64,000 bases of DNA from Selenomonas ruminantium subsp. ruminantium ATCC 12561 (GCF_000424065.1 NZ_AUJE01000019.1:1-64000); one strand, 5' to 3'. Shown: positions 45,482 to 54,701, numbered from the stretch's first letter. The notes: generated by a model from the letters alone, not told the origin. Numbers and translations are program-made.

Positions 45482-46545
45482 TACGCTCTCCTTAAAAACT
45501 CACGAATTTGCTCTTCCATCACTTTAGCGATATTCTCGCCTTTCTGATATGCTTTTGCCCACACAACCGTTTCCCGCAAGGCATCTTCGATGTGCCAGCG
45601 CGGCTGCCACTGCAGGCGGCTCTTTATATTGGAACAATCCAGCTTGAGGAAATTGGCCTCATGCGGGCCTTCCACGCTGACGTTTTTCCAGCTGATATCA
45701 TCCCCCCACTGGTGGCAGAAGATATCCACCAGTTTACCAGTAGTTACGCAGTCACACTCATCCGGGCCTACATTATACCAATCTGCATACTTGCTATCTT
45801 CATACTGTGCCTGTGTAATTAACAGATACGCATAAAGCGGTTCCAGTACATGTTGGTATGGACGAGTGGAATAAGGATTACGCACTTCAATATCCTGTCC
45901 GGCAAAAGCTGCCCGTATGCAATCCGGCACAATGCGGTTCACGGAAAAATCACCGCCACCAATCACATTACCTGCTCTAGCCGTAGAAATTGCACAGCGT
46001 CCATTAGCAAAGAAACTCTTCTTGTAACTATGGGTTACGAGCTCTGAACAACTCTTGCTATTGGAATACGGATCGTAGCCATCCAAAGGTTCATTTTCCC
46101 GGTAGCCCCAAGACCATTCCTTATTCTCATAGACTTTATCTGTCGTAACATTAAGGAAAGATTTAACACTTTGCGTCTGACGCACACACTCCAAGATATT
46201 AACTGTTCCCATTACATTGGTTTCGTAAGTCAATACTGGCTCTTTATAGCTTTCAATAACCAGCGGCTGTGCGGCTAAATGCAACACAATTTCCGGCTGA
46301 ACATCCCGAAATACCTGCAACAATTTTTCCTGATCACGGATATCGCCGATTCTGGAGTGAATACCTGCTTCCACTCCGGATTCGACAAATACTTTTCCGC
46401 CTTCTGCTGTAGGGGACTCCAGTGCATAACCAGTAACCTGCGCACCAAACATGGTCAGCATCTTGCACAGCCACATTCCCTTGAAACCTGTATGTCCGGT
46501 AACCAGTACCTTTTTCCCTTGATAAAAATTTGGATTTAATTTCAT
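45481..46545 (-). CDS. rfbG: CDP-glucose 4,6-dehydratase
   Basis: A 354-residue SDR enzyme: KVLVTGHTGFKGMWLCKMLT, IVLHLAAQPLVIESYKEPVL, NVTTDKVYENKEWSWGYREN and DPYSNSKSCSELVTHSYKKS (Tyr/Lys). ARAGNVIGGGDFSVNRIVPD and TRPYQHVLEPLYAYL complete the RfbG signature. It makes CDP-4-keto-6-deoxyglucose. ATGA overlap with rfbF; TAATG junction with rfbH. Confidence 0.95.
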   Translation of the reverse strand: MKLNPNFYQGKKVLVTGHTGFKGMWLCKMLTMFGAQVTGYALESPTAEGGKVFVESGVEAGIHSRIGDIRDQEKLLQVFRDVQPEIVLHLAAQPLVIESYKEPVLTYETNVMGTVNILECVRQTQSVKSFLNVTTDKVYENKEWSWGYRENEPLDGYDPYSNSKSCSELVTHSYKKSFFANGRCAISTARAGNVIGGGDFSVNRIVPDCIRAAFAGQDIEVRNPYSTRPYQHVLEPLYAYLLITQAQYEDSKYADWYNVGPDECDCVTTGKLVDIFCHQWGDDISWKNVSVEGPHEANFLKLDCSNIKSRLQWQPRWHIEDALRETVVWAKAYQKGENIAKVMEEQIREFLRRA

Positions 46546-47324
46546 TTATCCCACACTTTCCAAGGCGCCTTGCCTGCCAGCCACATTTCTTCCAACTTTT
46601 GCTTATCCCGCAGAGTGTCCATACACTGCCAGAAACCTTTGTGTTTATAAGCCATGATTTCACCATCATCAGCGAGGTGCTCCATGGGGTCACGCTCAAA
46701 CATCACGTTAGACTTAATATAATCGAAAATCTTTGGCTCTAGTACCATATACCCGCCATTGATATAGCCCACATCGTCCCGGCTCTTTTCCCGAAATGAC
46801 CGGACATTATTCCCATTCAAATCCAAGATGCCAAAACGTCCTTCCGGTTTCACCGCCGTCAATGTGCAGGCCTTGCCATGGGATTTGTGGAACTCTACCA
46901 AAGCTTTCAAATCCACATCACAGACACCATCACCATAGGTCATCAGGAAAGTTTCATCACCAATATAATCCTGAATTTGCTTAATACGCCATCCAGTCAA
47001 AGAATCCAGTCCTGTATCCACTACTGTCACTTTCCACGGCTCAAAATCCGTAGAAATAATCCCCCGATGCTCCCTCTTGCCATCCACACGAAAATCAAAC
47101 GATATATTGCTGGCCTGCAGGAAGTAATGCGCAAAATAATTTTTGATATATTCCTGTTTATATCCTGCACAGATAATAAAATCATCAAAACCATAGTGCA
47201 GATATTCCTTCATAATATGCCAAAGAATTGGCTTGCCACCAATATCAATCATTGGTTTCGGCTTAAACTGTGATTCCTCGCTTATTCTTGTACCAAACCC
47301 GCCGGCTAACAACACTACTTTCAT
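46542..47324 (-). CDS. rfbF: Glucose-1-phosphate cytidylyltransferase
   Basis: 260 residues. KVVLLAGGFGTRISEESQFK, KPMIDIGGKPILWHIMKEYL, FLMTYGDGVCDVDLKALVEF and GYINGGYMVLEPKIFDYI are the RfbF nucleotidyltransferase motifs. It forms CDP-glucose from CTP and glucose-1-phosphate, opening the dideoxyhexose route. ATG 47324 is preferred to 47363 because KVVLLAGG starts directly there. A fragment of a second copy lies about 1.1 kb upstream. Confidence 0.95.
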   Translation of the reverse strand: MKVVLLAGGFGTRISEESQFKPKPMIDIGGKPILWHIMKEYLHYGFDDFIICAGYKQEYIKNYFAHYFLQASNISFDFRVDGKREHRGIISTDFEPWKVTVVDTGLDSLTGWRIKQIQDYIGDETFLMTYGDGVCDVDLKALVEFHKSHGKACTLTAVKPEGRFGILDLNGNNVRSFREKSRDDVGYINGGYMVLEPKIFDYIKSNVMFERDPMEHLADDGEIMAYKHKGFWQCMDTLRDKQKLEEMWLAGKAPWKVWDK

Positions 47325-47347
47325 ATTTATCGAATTCCCCTTAGAAC

Positions 47348-48211
47348 TTAATTTTCCTTCCACTTACTAGTTCTCTTCTCCATATTTAATAACAAATCAT
47401 ATCGAATATTTTCCGGTAATGATAGCGCATAATAAAATTGTGGCAATCCTCTTGTAATAAGTTCATGCATCGTATTTGTCCAAGTCTTATGCTCTGCAAA
47501 TGAAATATAAATCATTGGCTTTGCAAATAATTTTACATGACCATCATTTTCAAAAATTTCATTCCATAAAGTACCTATATATTGATGCATTGTTCCACAA
47601 AAATCATTTCTTGATGAAAAAGAAATTGAATTCTTCACTCTTGTCATATTTACTAATATACCACTGTAATATAGCAACAATGGCAATATTCCTATAGTTT
47701 TACTTTCATCAGAAAATAATTTGAAACACTCGTCAGCATTTATAATTCCTTCATCAATAAAATATACCGGTTTTATTTTCCTTATATATTTTTTTATTTT
47801 GTACCTAATAATTGTTTGAATATCCTCTCGTGAAGGAGCAGGGAAAGCATTAATTATTCCAAAGTCGAAATCATCTACACATCCATTAATTATTGTACCT
47901 AAACTATCTGCTTGTAAATAATCATCATCTGCTAATAACAAAGCATATGGTGTTGTGCAATATTGATAAACTAAATCATGATTTCTATCTATACCAATGT
48001 CGCTTTCATTATAGAAGCAATGTATATTATCATACTTATTTCTCCATCGCTCTACCACAATTCTACTTTCCACATCTTCTGGCGAATTGGAAGATATCAC
48101 AACCTCAACGTTACTAGCCTCTTCACTATTATTCTCAAATATACTGAATAATAACTTATCCAATCCTCGAGCTCTTTTATAAGTAGGCACAAAAATTGTC
48201 AGTTTCTTCAT
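47348..48211 (-). CDS. GT2-type glycosyltransferase
   Basis: 287 residues. LTIFVPTYKRARGLDKLLFS, VEVVISSNSPEDVES and YALLLADDDYLQADSLGTII mark a GT-A fold like the abequosyl/tyvelosyl transferase group (RfbV-like GT2), which lies next to CDP-dideoxyhexose genes in other bacteria; the assignment is by position. ATG 48211 follows GGGAGG. It is markedly AT-rich compared with rfbF-G-H, suggesting separate acquisition. Confidence 0.8.
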   Translation of the reverse strand: MKKLTIFVPTYKRARGLDKLLFSIFENNSEEASNVEVVISSNSPEDVESRIVVERWRNKYDNIHCFYNESDIGIDRNHDLVYQYCTTPYALLLADDDYLQADSLGTIINGCVDDFDFGIINAFPAPSREDIQTIIRYKIKKYIRKIKPVYFIDEGIINADECFKLFSDESKTIGILPLLLYYSGILVNMTRVKNSISFSSRNDFCGTMHQYIGTLWNEIFENDGHVKLFAKPMIYISFAEHKTWTNTMHELITRGLPQFYYALSLPENIRYDLLLNMEKRTSKWKEN

Positions 48212-48417
48212 ATTTCCTCCCTGCAAAATTTCGTCATATCTGCCAGCCCAACAGAACAATTCCTACTAACATGCAAATCACCATAGAAAAAAGCATATCA
48301 GACACATCAAGTATAGACCTCAGGCACTAAACCAACGAAAAAACGGTTAGTAGAAAAGCAATACTCAAATACATTTGCAACTGAAAAATTCCCACACCAT
48401 TCAAGCATACGGCAATG

Positions 48418-48565
48418 TATTCCCAATTGTAACTGGCACAAATGATAAAATCGTCAAATCCATAGTGCAGATATTCCTTCATGATGTACCAAAGAATCGG
48501 CCTACCAACAATATCAATCATCGATTTCTACTTAAATTGTGATTACTCGCTTATTCGAACACCAC
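48418..48565 (-). pseudogene. rfbF remnant (about 50 codons)
   Basis: The minus strand encodes MIDIVGRPILWYIMKEYLHY and GFDDFIICASYNWEYI, nearly identical to residues 22-59 of intact rfbF (MIDIGGKPILWHIMKEYLHY). DNA similarity continues beyond that methionine to about codon 8 of rfbF, but with a stop codon where the intact gene has a Phe-Lys-Pro segment. It has no 5' end, no 3' two-thirds and no binding site. The rest of 48212-48723 is AT-rich with nothing recognisable. Confidence 0.85.
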
Positions 48566-48723
48566 CTTTCTAGAAAGCTTTTCATTTCTCCATCGCATTA
48601 TCTTATAAATATTATTAATCACTAATATACAGATATTACCACAGTTTAATTTTTATTATTTTCAGTAATTATAACAGCCTATTTTGAGGTTATATGTTGG
48701 AATACAAATACTTAATACAGGTT

Positions 48724-49593
48724 TCATATAGACATCACTCCTTCATTTCTTCCGCACCATCGGCATACTTTATTGCTACAAGTATGTTTTCTATCAACTT
48801 CTCTCTTTCCATGATGCAAATGAAAATTAAAAATATCGTAAAGACCGTGCCTTCTCAGAAACCGCTTAAATCGATTGTGAAATTTATTTCTTTTTTTATT
48901 CTCTCGAAGAATGACCTCATTCAATCCATACCTCTCCCAAACACGATTTTGCTCTTGCCAGCGCAACTCTTCATCATTGCTAGCCCCCTGTGTACTAAAG
49001 AAAGCAATTGGAATATCCTTGAATCGTACCTTTATATTTTCATCATAATAACAACTGAGGAAAAAATTATAGTCTGCTGCCACCTTAAACGAAGTATCAA
49101 ATAAACGAGTTGCGATTATATCACGTTTTGCGAACTCTCCTTGATGATGAATTAAATTTCTTCCATCAAAATTATCAGCCGCAGCGCCCATAGGTCCGAA
49201 ATATCCTTCTGTTTTTTTGTTTTCATCAACGCACCATACTCCTGCACATAACAGATCTATATCTTCATGCGATAAAATATCCACCACACGGGAAATTACG
49301 GTATAATCATATAGACTATCATCTGAACCTAAAAAGTATATATAGTCTCCTGTCGCCATAGATATCCCTTTGTTGAAAGCATCATAAATTCCATTATCTG
49401 GTTCACTTATATAACGAATTGTATCATTATACAATGCTTTGTATTTTTTTATTATATCTATCGTATTATCAGTAGATGCACCATCCACAAGGATATATTC
49501 TATATCAGTATACGATTGGTTAACTACGCTCGATATTGTTTGTTCCAACGTAGATGCTGAATTATATGTAGCAGTTATTACTGTTATTTTCAT
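48724..49593 (-). CDS. GT2 family glycosyltransferase
   Basis: 289 residues. KITVITATYNSASTLEQTIS, YILVDGASTDNTIDIIKKYK, GDYIYFLGSDDSLYDYTVIS and HHQGEFAKRDIIATRLFDTS give a GT-A fold of the same subgroup as the gene at 40352. The last about 60 residues are basic and Cys/His-rich (RKHTCSNKVCRWCGRNEG), an unusual tail that may be a recent frame extension. AAGGAG before ATG 49593. AT-rich; between the rfbF remnant and the decayed ptu locus. Confidence 0.85.
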   Translation of the reverse strand: MKITVITATYNSASTLEQTISSVVNQSYTDIEYILVDGASTDNTIDIIKKYKALYNDTIRYISEPDNGIYDAFNKGISMATGDYIYFLGSDDSLYDYTVISRVVDILSHEDIDLLCAGVWCVDENKKTEGYFGPMGAAADNFDGRNLIHHQGEFAKRDIIATRLFDTSFKVAADYNFFLSCYYDENIKVRFKDIPIAFFSTQGASNDEELRWQEQNRVWERYGLNEVILRENKKRNKFHNRFKRFLRRHGLYDIFNFHLHHGKREVDRKHTCSNKVCRWCGRNEGVMSI

Positions 49594-49651
49594 CTTTTCT
49601 TATCTCCTTCTTTTTATTAAATCATAAAATTATACATCAAAAAGTGCCGTC

Positions 49652-50287
49652 TCAACCTATCCTTCTTTGCAAGTAATAAATTATAATCCCTACATAAGGT
49701 ATATATTCACCATTTTTATCCAATGAGCTACATTGCCTCAAGCATTTAATAAGAAGTTCCCTGCTTGCATTCGTTTTGCCTAATTTATGATAAAGCTGCC
49801 GCTGAAAGCTTTTTAATGCCTCACGTCTATTATCTATTAAATATTCTCTTTCATCATTTAAATTAAGTGTTTCATCTAAATCTCTTTGATAGGCTGGTAT
49901 TGACGATTTTATATGTCCATTTCTAGTATATGATATCGTTTCAATATCACTTGCACTCTGAGGATTTACTTTTATTAATGTATCTTTCTTATGAGAATCA
50001 CAAGTTTGTCTACTATAAGGCCGTCCTTCCCCGCCCTTACATACAGCTAACAAATTGTTATAATCTAATTCATTTTCGGTATTTCGTGGAACGTAATGCT
50101 CTATCTTTACATTTTGCAAATCTGAAATTTTCGTCATGCAATAAGCACATAAAAATCCTTACTCTTGAAGCAATGCTTTTCTCAACAAGCTCTTTATATC
50201 GGTTGGCATATCGTCAAAGTGTGCTTTATCGGAATTTACATATTCCATGAATTTTTCTGGCTGGTGTTGCTTTTTTATCAAAATCAT
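49652..50287 (-). pseudogene. ptuB: PtuB-like HNH nuclease of a Septu defence system, nonsense mutation
   Basis: From ATG 50287 the frame runs 42 codons to an in-frame TAA at 50161-50159, then continues without further stops to 49652 (211 codon positions). Across the stop the protein reads LLQE-stop-GFLCAYC, where relatives of the retron-Ec78/Septu HNH family have EQGYLCAYC, so a CAA or CAG to TAA change is likely. Downstream motifs are KIEHYVPRN (HNH His), LDYNNLLAVCKGGEG and TCDSHKKDTL. It lies 8 bp after ptuA. Translation restart at ATG 50137 would lose the CAYC half of the zinc/HNH site. Confidence 0.8.
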
Positions 50288-50295
50288 ATCTGCAC

Positions 50296-51579
50296 CTACA
50301 CCGACTCTAAGGCAATAGCGATTTTGGCATCAACTACATCTTGGTCATTACTTCCCAGTTGTTTTTCTATTTCTGTTACAATCTCCTTAGCCTTGGAGAC
50401 ATTTCCTTCATCCAACACATTATTAAATTCTTTTAGTTTATTCAATATATCTTGTGGACGAATTTCAGTTTCCATAAGTTCATGAATCACTGCTGTTATA
50501 TTTCTTCCATAGGAGTAATTTTGCGGCACATCAACAGTATTATTCTTTATCAATCGTATATTTTCCTTATACACATTGACTAACACACTTGGTGCATTGG
50601 TCGTAACGATAAATTGTACATTTGGGAAAATACGTGTTAAGTCTTGAATGATTCTTTTTTGCCATGAAGGATGTAAATGCATATCCACTTCATCAATCAT
50701 GACTATGCCATCTGTTTTTTTACGACATCTCCTAATAAATGTGGATTTAATATCGCCATTCTATAAGCTATATCAGCCACCATATTGATAACCGTTTTTA
50801 TACCATCACTCAACAATCTTACAGGCAGATATTTTATATAACCATCATAATAATGTATTTTTAATTCCAACTCGTCTTTTTTCACACTAAAACGAAACTG
50901 TACTGTTTGAGCTCTATTATCTAATCCTAGATAACAATCCGCCACAGCCTGTTCTACAGCTTCTAACTCTGGTATCTGCAGACCATCTTGTAAACGAACA
51001 TAAGTCATCTTGGAAAACCACTGTAACATCATTTTTTCATTCGTATTGATATCTAAGCAATCCCGATACCCACGCAGCCTTTAACCTAGCGCATTAGAAT
51101 TTCCTTGTCTCCGCATCAATCTATTTTGTTTTCTTGCCCATAATCTACCTGTTCCATAATAGGCAAGCAATGGCAAAATCACATCGCGTTCTCCGCGTCG
51201 TACCTTATTTTGTATATTCTTCGCATAATCTATTATCATTTTTGATTCTTTAATCGTTGTCCGCCCGTTTTCACTATTTAAGTTCCTTTGCCATGTCAAT
51301 GCATTATCACGAGCGGTTTCTGCTGTTGCTATAACACTTGCAGGATATTGTGATTGTACCTTCTTCAAACATACGATATCGGACATCATCTGTATGTATT
51401 GCATTTGACCTTATACCATCCATCCCCGCCAAAAAACTTCCCAACGCTATAGAAATTGCATCCAGTATTGACGATTTACCTGCACCATTTACCCCTATCA
51501 ATACTGTATAATTGGGCTCAAAATTTATTAAAACATTTTCAAAGCAACGAAATTTTTTAATTGTAGGGATTTTAGCCAC
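50296..51579 (-). pseudogene. ptuA: PtuA-like AAA ATPase of a Septu defence system, multiply disrupted
   Basis: Four collinear pieces make one SMC/ABC-like ATPase: Walker A GVNGAGKSS (residues 29-37 of the first piece), LAYYGTGRLW, RGYRDCLDINTNEKMMLQWF, and Walker B GIVMIDEVDMHLHPSWQKR with TTNAPSVLVN. Breaks: a frameshift near 51360 (QYPASVIATAE is in the next frame), an in-frame TAA at 51083-51081 with open frame on both sides, and a one-base deletion frameshift in a run of seven A (50715-50721 on the plus strand as T). Start GTG 51579 is 12 bases from AAAGGAGG. PtuA pairs with PtuB for anti-phage DNA or RNA degradation; as read, no functional protein is made. Confidence 0.82.
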
Positions 51580-51597
51580 ATTTTCTACATACCTCCT

Positions 51598-52605
51598 TTA
51601 GTTATGCATGATTTTTTCTATATGCTGTTTCAACATATCAAATGTAATACCATTAACGCACTCTTGATGTAAACATTTCTTTTCCGTATCCGAATCACAA
51701 GGTGCACATTCCTTAGCTAGCGTTACTACTCGGCAATATTTCTTAGGCGCCCATGTATAATAACTGCCTCTAGTAAATAAACAAACTGTTTCTTTCTTCA
51801 ACGCACACGCTATATGCAGTGGAGCACTATTAGTTGTTATAACGAATTGCGCATTCTGAAAAAGCACCATCATCTCACTTAAGCTAGTTCGACCACATAA
51901 ATTATGTATATTACTATACCTATTAAATATCTGTAAACACTCTTCTATTTTGGAATCTGTAAAATAAATATCACATTTGTCTTCTAAAAATTCTACCGCT
52001 TCCTTTATCAACGATAACGGAATATTTTTTTCAGTTTTCCCAAAAGGAGCAATAACTATATATTTTTTTCCTAAGTCTACCCCTTTTACAGATAACAACT
52101 GTTCTATATTTCTCCTGCTTTCTTCATCAGGCTGAGCTACTTCACAGACACCATCATTACTTAAATCTACTCCTAAAGCCAGTGAAATCTGTTCCGTAAT
52201 AAAGTCAGCACGATACTTTGTATCCCGAAAATCGTGCATAGGCAGTTCCTGATGGAACAAGCCTGTTCCTCGATATTTTTCTTTACATACACCAGCCCGA
52301 TGCGGCACGCGCAGGAGCTGCGCCATTCTGGCTAATTGTGGCTGCCAGGATGTAAAAATCACATAATCCTGCTTGCGAAAATGCAAAGCAGGACGAAAGT
52401 GACCAAGGAACTTGCCTTTGGCAATACCATAAACATGGTCAATATAGGGCAAACCAGCAATAATATCCAAATTATGTGCATACGAAACCACGCTCAATAC
52501 GCAATCTGGATAAAGTTCCTTCAAACGCTTAAAGGCCGGCGTGCACATAATCAGGTCGCCCATCCCTGGGCAGTTTTCAATCAATATATATTTTCCATTC
52601 AGCAT
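51598..52605 (-). CDS. GT9 (heptosyltransferase-like) glycosyltransferase
   Basis: 335 residues. KYILIENCPGMGDLIMCTPA, CVLSVVSYAHNLDIIAG, IVIAPFGKTEKNIPLSLIKE, FVITTNSAPLHIACALKKET and a C-terminal Cys group CAPCDSDTEKKCLHQEC fit GT9. It probably adds heptose or a similar sugar to the core oligosaccharide. ATG 52605 follows GAGGGAG and overlaps the end of the GT4 gene by 7 bp. Confidence 0.85.
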   Translation of the reverse strand: MLNGKYILIENCPGMGDLIMCTPAFKRLKELYPDCVLSVVSYAHNLDIIAGLPYIDHVYGIAKGKFLGHFRPALHFRKQDYVIFTSWQPQLARMAQLLRVPHRAGVCKEKYRGTGLFHQELPMHDFRDTKYRADFITEQISLALGVDLSNDGVCEVAQPDEESRRNIEQLLSVKGVDLGKKYIVIAPFGKTEKNIPLSLIKEAVEFLEDKCDIYFTDSKIEECLQIFNRYSNIHNLCGRTSLSEMMVLFQNAQFVITTNSAPLHIACALKKETVCLFTRGSYYTWAPKKYCRVVTLAKECAPCDSDTEKKCLHQECVNGITFDMLKQHIEKIMHN

Positions 52606-53771
52606 ATTGTCTCCCTCAACAAGTTTTCCCACTGATTCCAAATACTATTTGCATCATAAGCTTTCATTGATTCACGAGCAGCCTTGCCATACTGCACACG
52701 CAGCGCCTTATTTTGCATAAGCTTACGCAGCGCATCTGCTAAAGGCTTATCCCCATCCTCACAAAGGATGCCTGTAACATTATCCCGTATCAGCTCATTA
52801 ACCGCTACACAATTCTTATAGCCCATAACAGGCAGTCCCATACTCATCGCTTCGGTAAGTGACATTCCCCACCCTTCATAAGCACTGGGGAAAACAAATA
52901 TATCACCTGTACGCAATACCGATTCTACATCATGCGTTGTTCCCATAAATCTTATCCGGTCATGCAGGTTCGCTTTATCTATCTTCGCCTGCATCGTTTT
53001 CATATACGATTTTTTTCCGCCGCCTCCCCATAATTCTACATCCCATTGAGGAAATTCTGCAGCCAGTTCAATAAACGCATCAATTAACAAATGCGGGCGC
53101 TTATGATTTTTCACCATGCGTCCGATAAATATAATTTTATATCGCTCTTTCAATACCGATAAATCCACAGGAGTTTCATACTGTGGCACTACATTGCCAA
53201 TCACTTTCACCCGTAAATGAGGATAACGATTGATAAGAGGCTTTATAAAGGAAGGAACCAGTACTTGATGTGCTGTGCTGTGCTCGATAGCCGGCAATTC
53301 ATCTACAGGATAGGTATGGAAATAATCCTCAGGACTGCCATGAGACATGGTTATCACAGGAATTTTTGTTTTCATATCACAGATAAGAATTTTACTGGCT
53401 GTAGGATGAAACGCGACAATGATATCTGGAGAAAATTTCTGCAGTATATCCTGCACTGCCCCTAATAGATATTTCGTATGAAATTCGTCATTGACACTTC
53501 TCCCCTTGCGAATATCCACAGCCTTCAAGAGTTCACGCTTTATCTTCATGGACAGGGGAAACAACACATCCTTGCCATTATAATGACGCAAATTATACGA
53601 TTTCACTTTATCACTGATAGGATAAAAAAAATCGCCTTGTCGATCATCACTGTATGCCACCGCAACTTGATGACCGCGATTCGTCATTTCATTAGCAAAA
53701 GCAGTCAGCACTTTGGCTACGCCGCCGGTATCGTTTATCATTTTCGTAAAATTAGCTAGTAATATTTTCAT
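52599..53771 (-). CDS. GT4 family glycosyltransferase
   Basis: 390 residues, GT-B fold. The N-terminal half begins ILLANFTKMINDTGGVAKVL; the donor half has IIFIGRMVKNHKRPHLLIDA, RIRFMGTTHDVESVLRTGDI and the E-x7-E segment PSAYEGWGMSLTEAMSMGLP. It resembles core or O-antigen transferases of the WaaG/RfaG type. The specific sugar is unknown. Within a run of co-directional transferase genes. Confidence 0.9.
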   Translation of the reverse strand: MKILLANFTKMINDTGGVAKVLTAFANEMTNRGHQVAVAYSDDRQGDFFYPISDKVKSYNLRHYNGKDVLFPLSMKIKRELLKAVDIRKGRSVNDEFHTKYLLGAVQDILQKFSPDIIVAFHPTASKILICDMKTKIPVITMSHGSPEDYFHTYPVDELPAIEHSTAHQVLVPSFIKPLINRYPHLRVKVIGNVVPQYETPVDLSVLKERYKIIFIGRMVKNHKRPHLLIDAFIELAAEFPQWDVELWGGGGKKSYMKTMQAKIDKANLHDRIRFMGTTHDVESVLRTGDIFVFPSAYEGWGMSLTEAMSMGLPVMGYKNCVAVNELIRDNVTGILCEDGDKPLADALRKLMQNKALRVQYGKAARESMKAYDANSIWNQWENLLRETIC

Positions 53772-53786
53772 CTGTATTATTCCTAT

Positions 53787-54689
53787 TCAACGTTGCATAG
53801 CAGGATACTTATTGACAAACCATTCGTATTCCGGTATATCCGAATCATCTTTACCATGCTTGATTAAATTCTTATTCGTCCACCAAATACGCCCACGTTC
53901 CAATTCTGCAGCGATAAATGCATCCTGTTCATTATCCGGCAAACGCAATACAGGATTCTTCATTCCGTCAGACGTTGCATTAAGCTTGCGTTTTATGGCC
54001 TGCACGCCTCCTAATGATGAAAAATGCCATCCTCCATTGACCATAGGCAAGCGATTGCGTTGATTTCGTAAATCCTGTGGCGTCGTTAAGTTTTTATATC
54101 GACACAAAATTGTACCGCACCAATGAAAAGGGCATTCATAATTGACAAAGAACTCATACATGCGCTGCTCAAAAACCACGGCACTTTTTTCCAGAAATTT
54201 ATCTAAATTATGCTTAACATACATATAAGGCAAAGCCCGCAAAAAACACCGACTGTTGCGGGAAAGCCCCCTAAGTCCGCTTCGCTCACCTACATAACCA
54301 AAGCTGCGGAAAATATGCACAGGAACCCGCCCTTGCTGCATTTGCTCCAAAATCCGCGGGTCTGGAAATTCATCCACATCGCCTATGATGATTACATCAT
54401 CCGGTTGGCAATCCCCCAAGCCGTTAGCGATATAATTGCGCTGATATATCTCAATTGACCAATCATCTGTGTAGGGAAGTCCGTCTGTTATCTTCAAGTA
54501 TCGAATCTTATCCCAGTATGGAGACAATCTGTCTCTGTACTTTTCCAGATTAAACGGCTTTTCCTTATTTTGGAAGGTGCGGTTCGCCTCGACAATGACA
54601 AAACAATCCACTACATCAGCCAACATATGCAAACGCCATTCTAGCAACTCTATTTCATTATAGAAGGTAAAGCAATCATAAATTGCCAT
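53787..54689 (-). CDS. GT17 family glycosyltransferase
   Basis: 300 residues. YDCFTFYNEIELLEWRLHML, FVIVEANRTFQNKEKPFNLE and DDVIIIGDVDEFPDPRILEQ are the GT17 (beta-1,4-N-acetylglucosaminyltransferase III-like) hallmarks; the DVDE acid group is the metal/donor site. In bacteria it occurs in LPS and capsule loci. GGGAG before ATG 54689. Product linkage unknown. Confidence 0.88.
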   Translation of the reverse strand: MAIYDCFTFYNEIELLEWRLHMLADVVDCFVIVEANRTFQNKEKPFNLEKYRDRLSPYWDKIRYLKITDGLPYTDDWSIEIYQRNYIANGLGDCQPDDVIIIGDVDEFPDPRILEQMQQGRVPVHIFRSFGYVGERSGLRGLSRNSRCFLRALPYMYVKHNLDKFLEKSAVVFEQRMYEFFVNYECPFHWCGTILCRYKNLTTPQDLRNQRNRLPMVNGGWHFSSLGGVQAIKRKLNATSDGMKNPVLRLPDNEQDAFIAAELERGRIWWTNKNLIKHGKDDSDIPEYEWFVNKYPAMQR

Positions 54690-54701
54690 ATTATAACTCC
54701 C

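Noticed and set aside
48327-48521. 64-residue minus-strand frame as a small gene
   Set aside because: Its first half is an rfbF fragment and its second half is unrelated AT-rich sequence; it is annotated as a pseudogene remnant.
49652-51579. Retron (Ec78 type) with PtuA/PtuB effectors
   Set aside because: No reverse transcriptase or msr/msd-like repeat lies on either side; the neighbours are glycosyltransferase genes.
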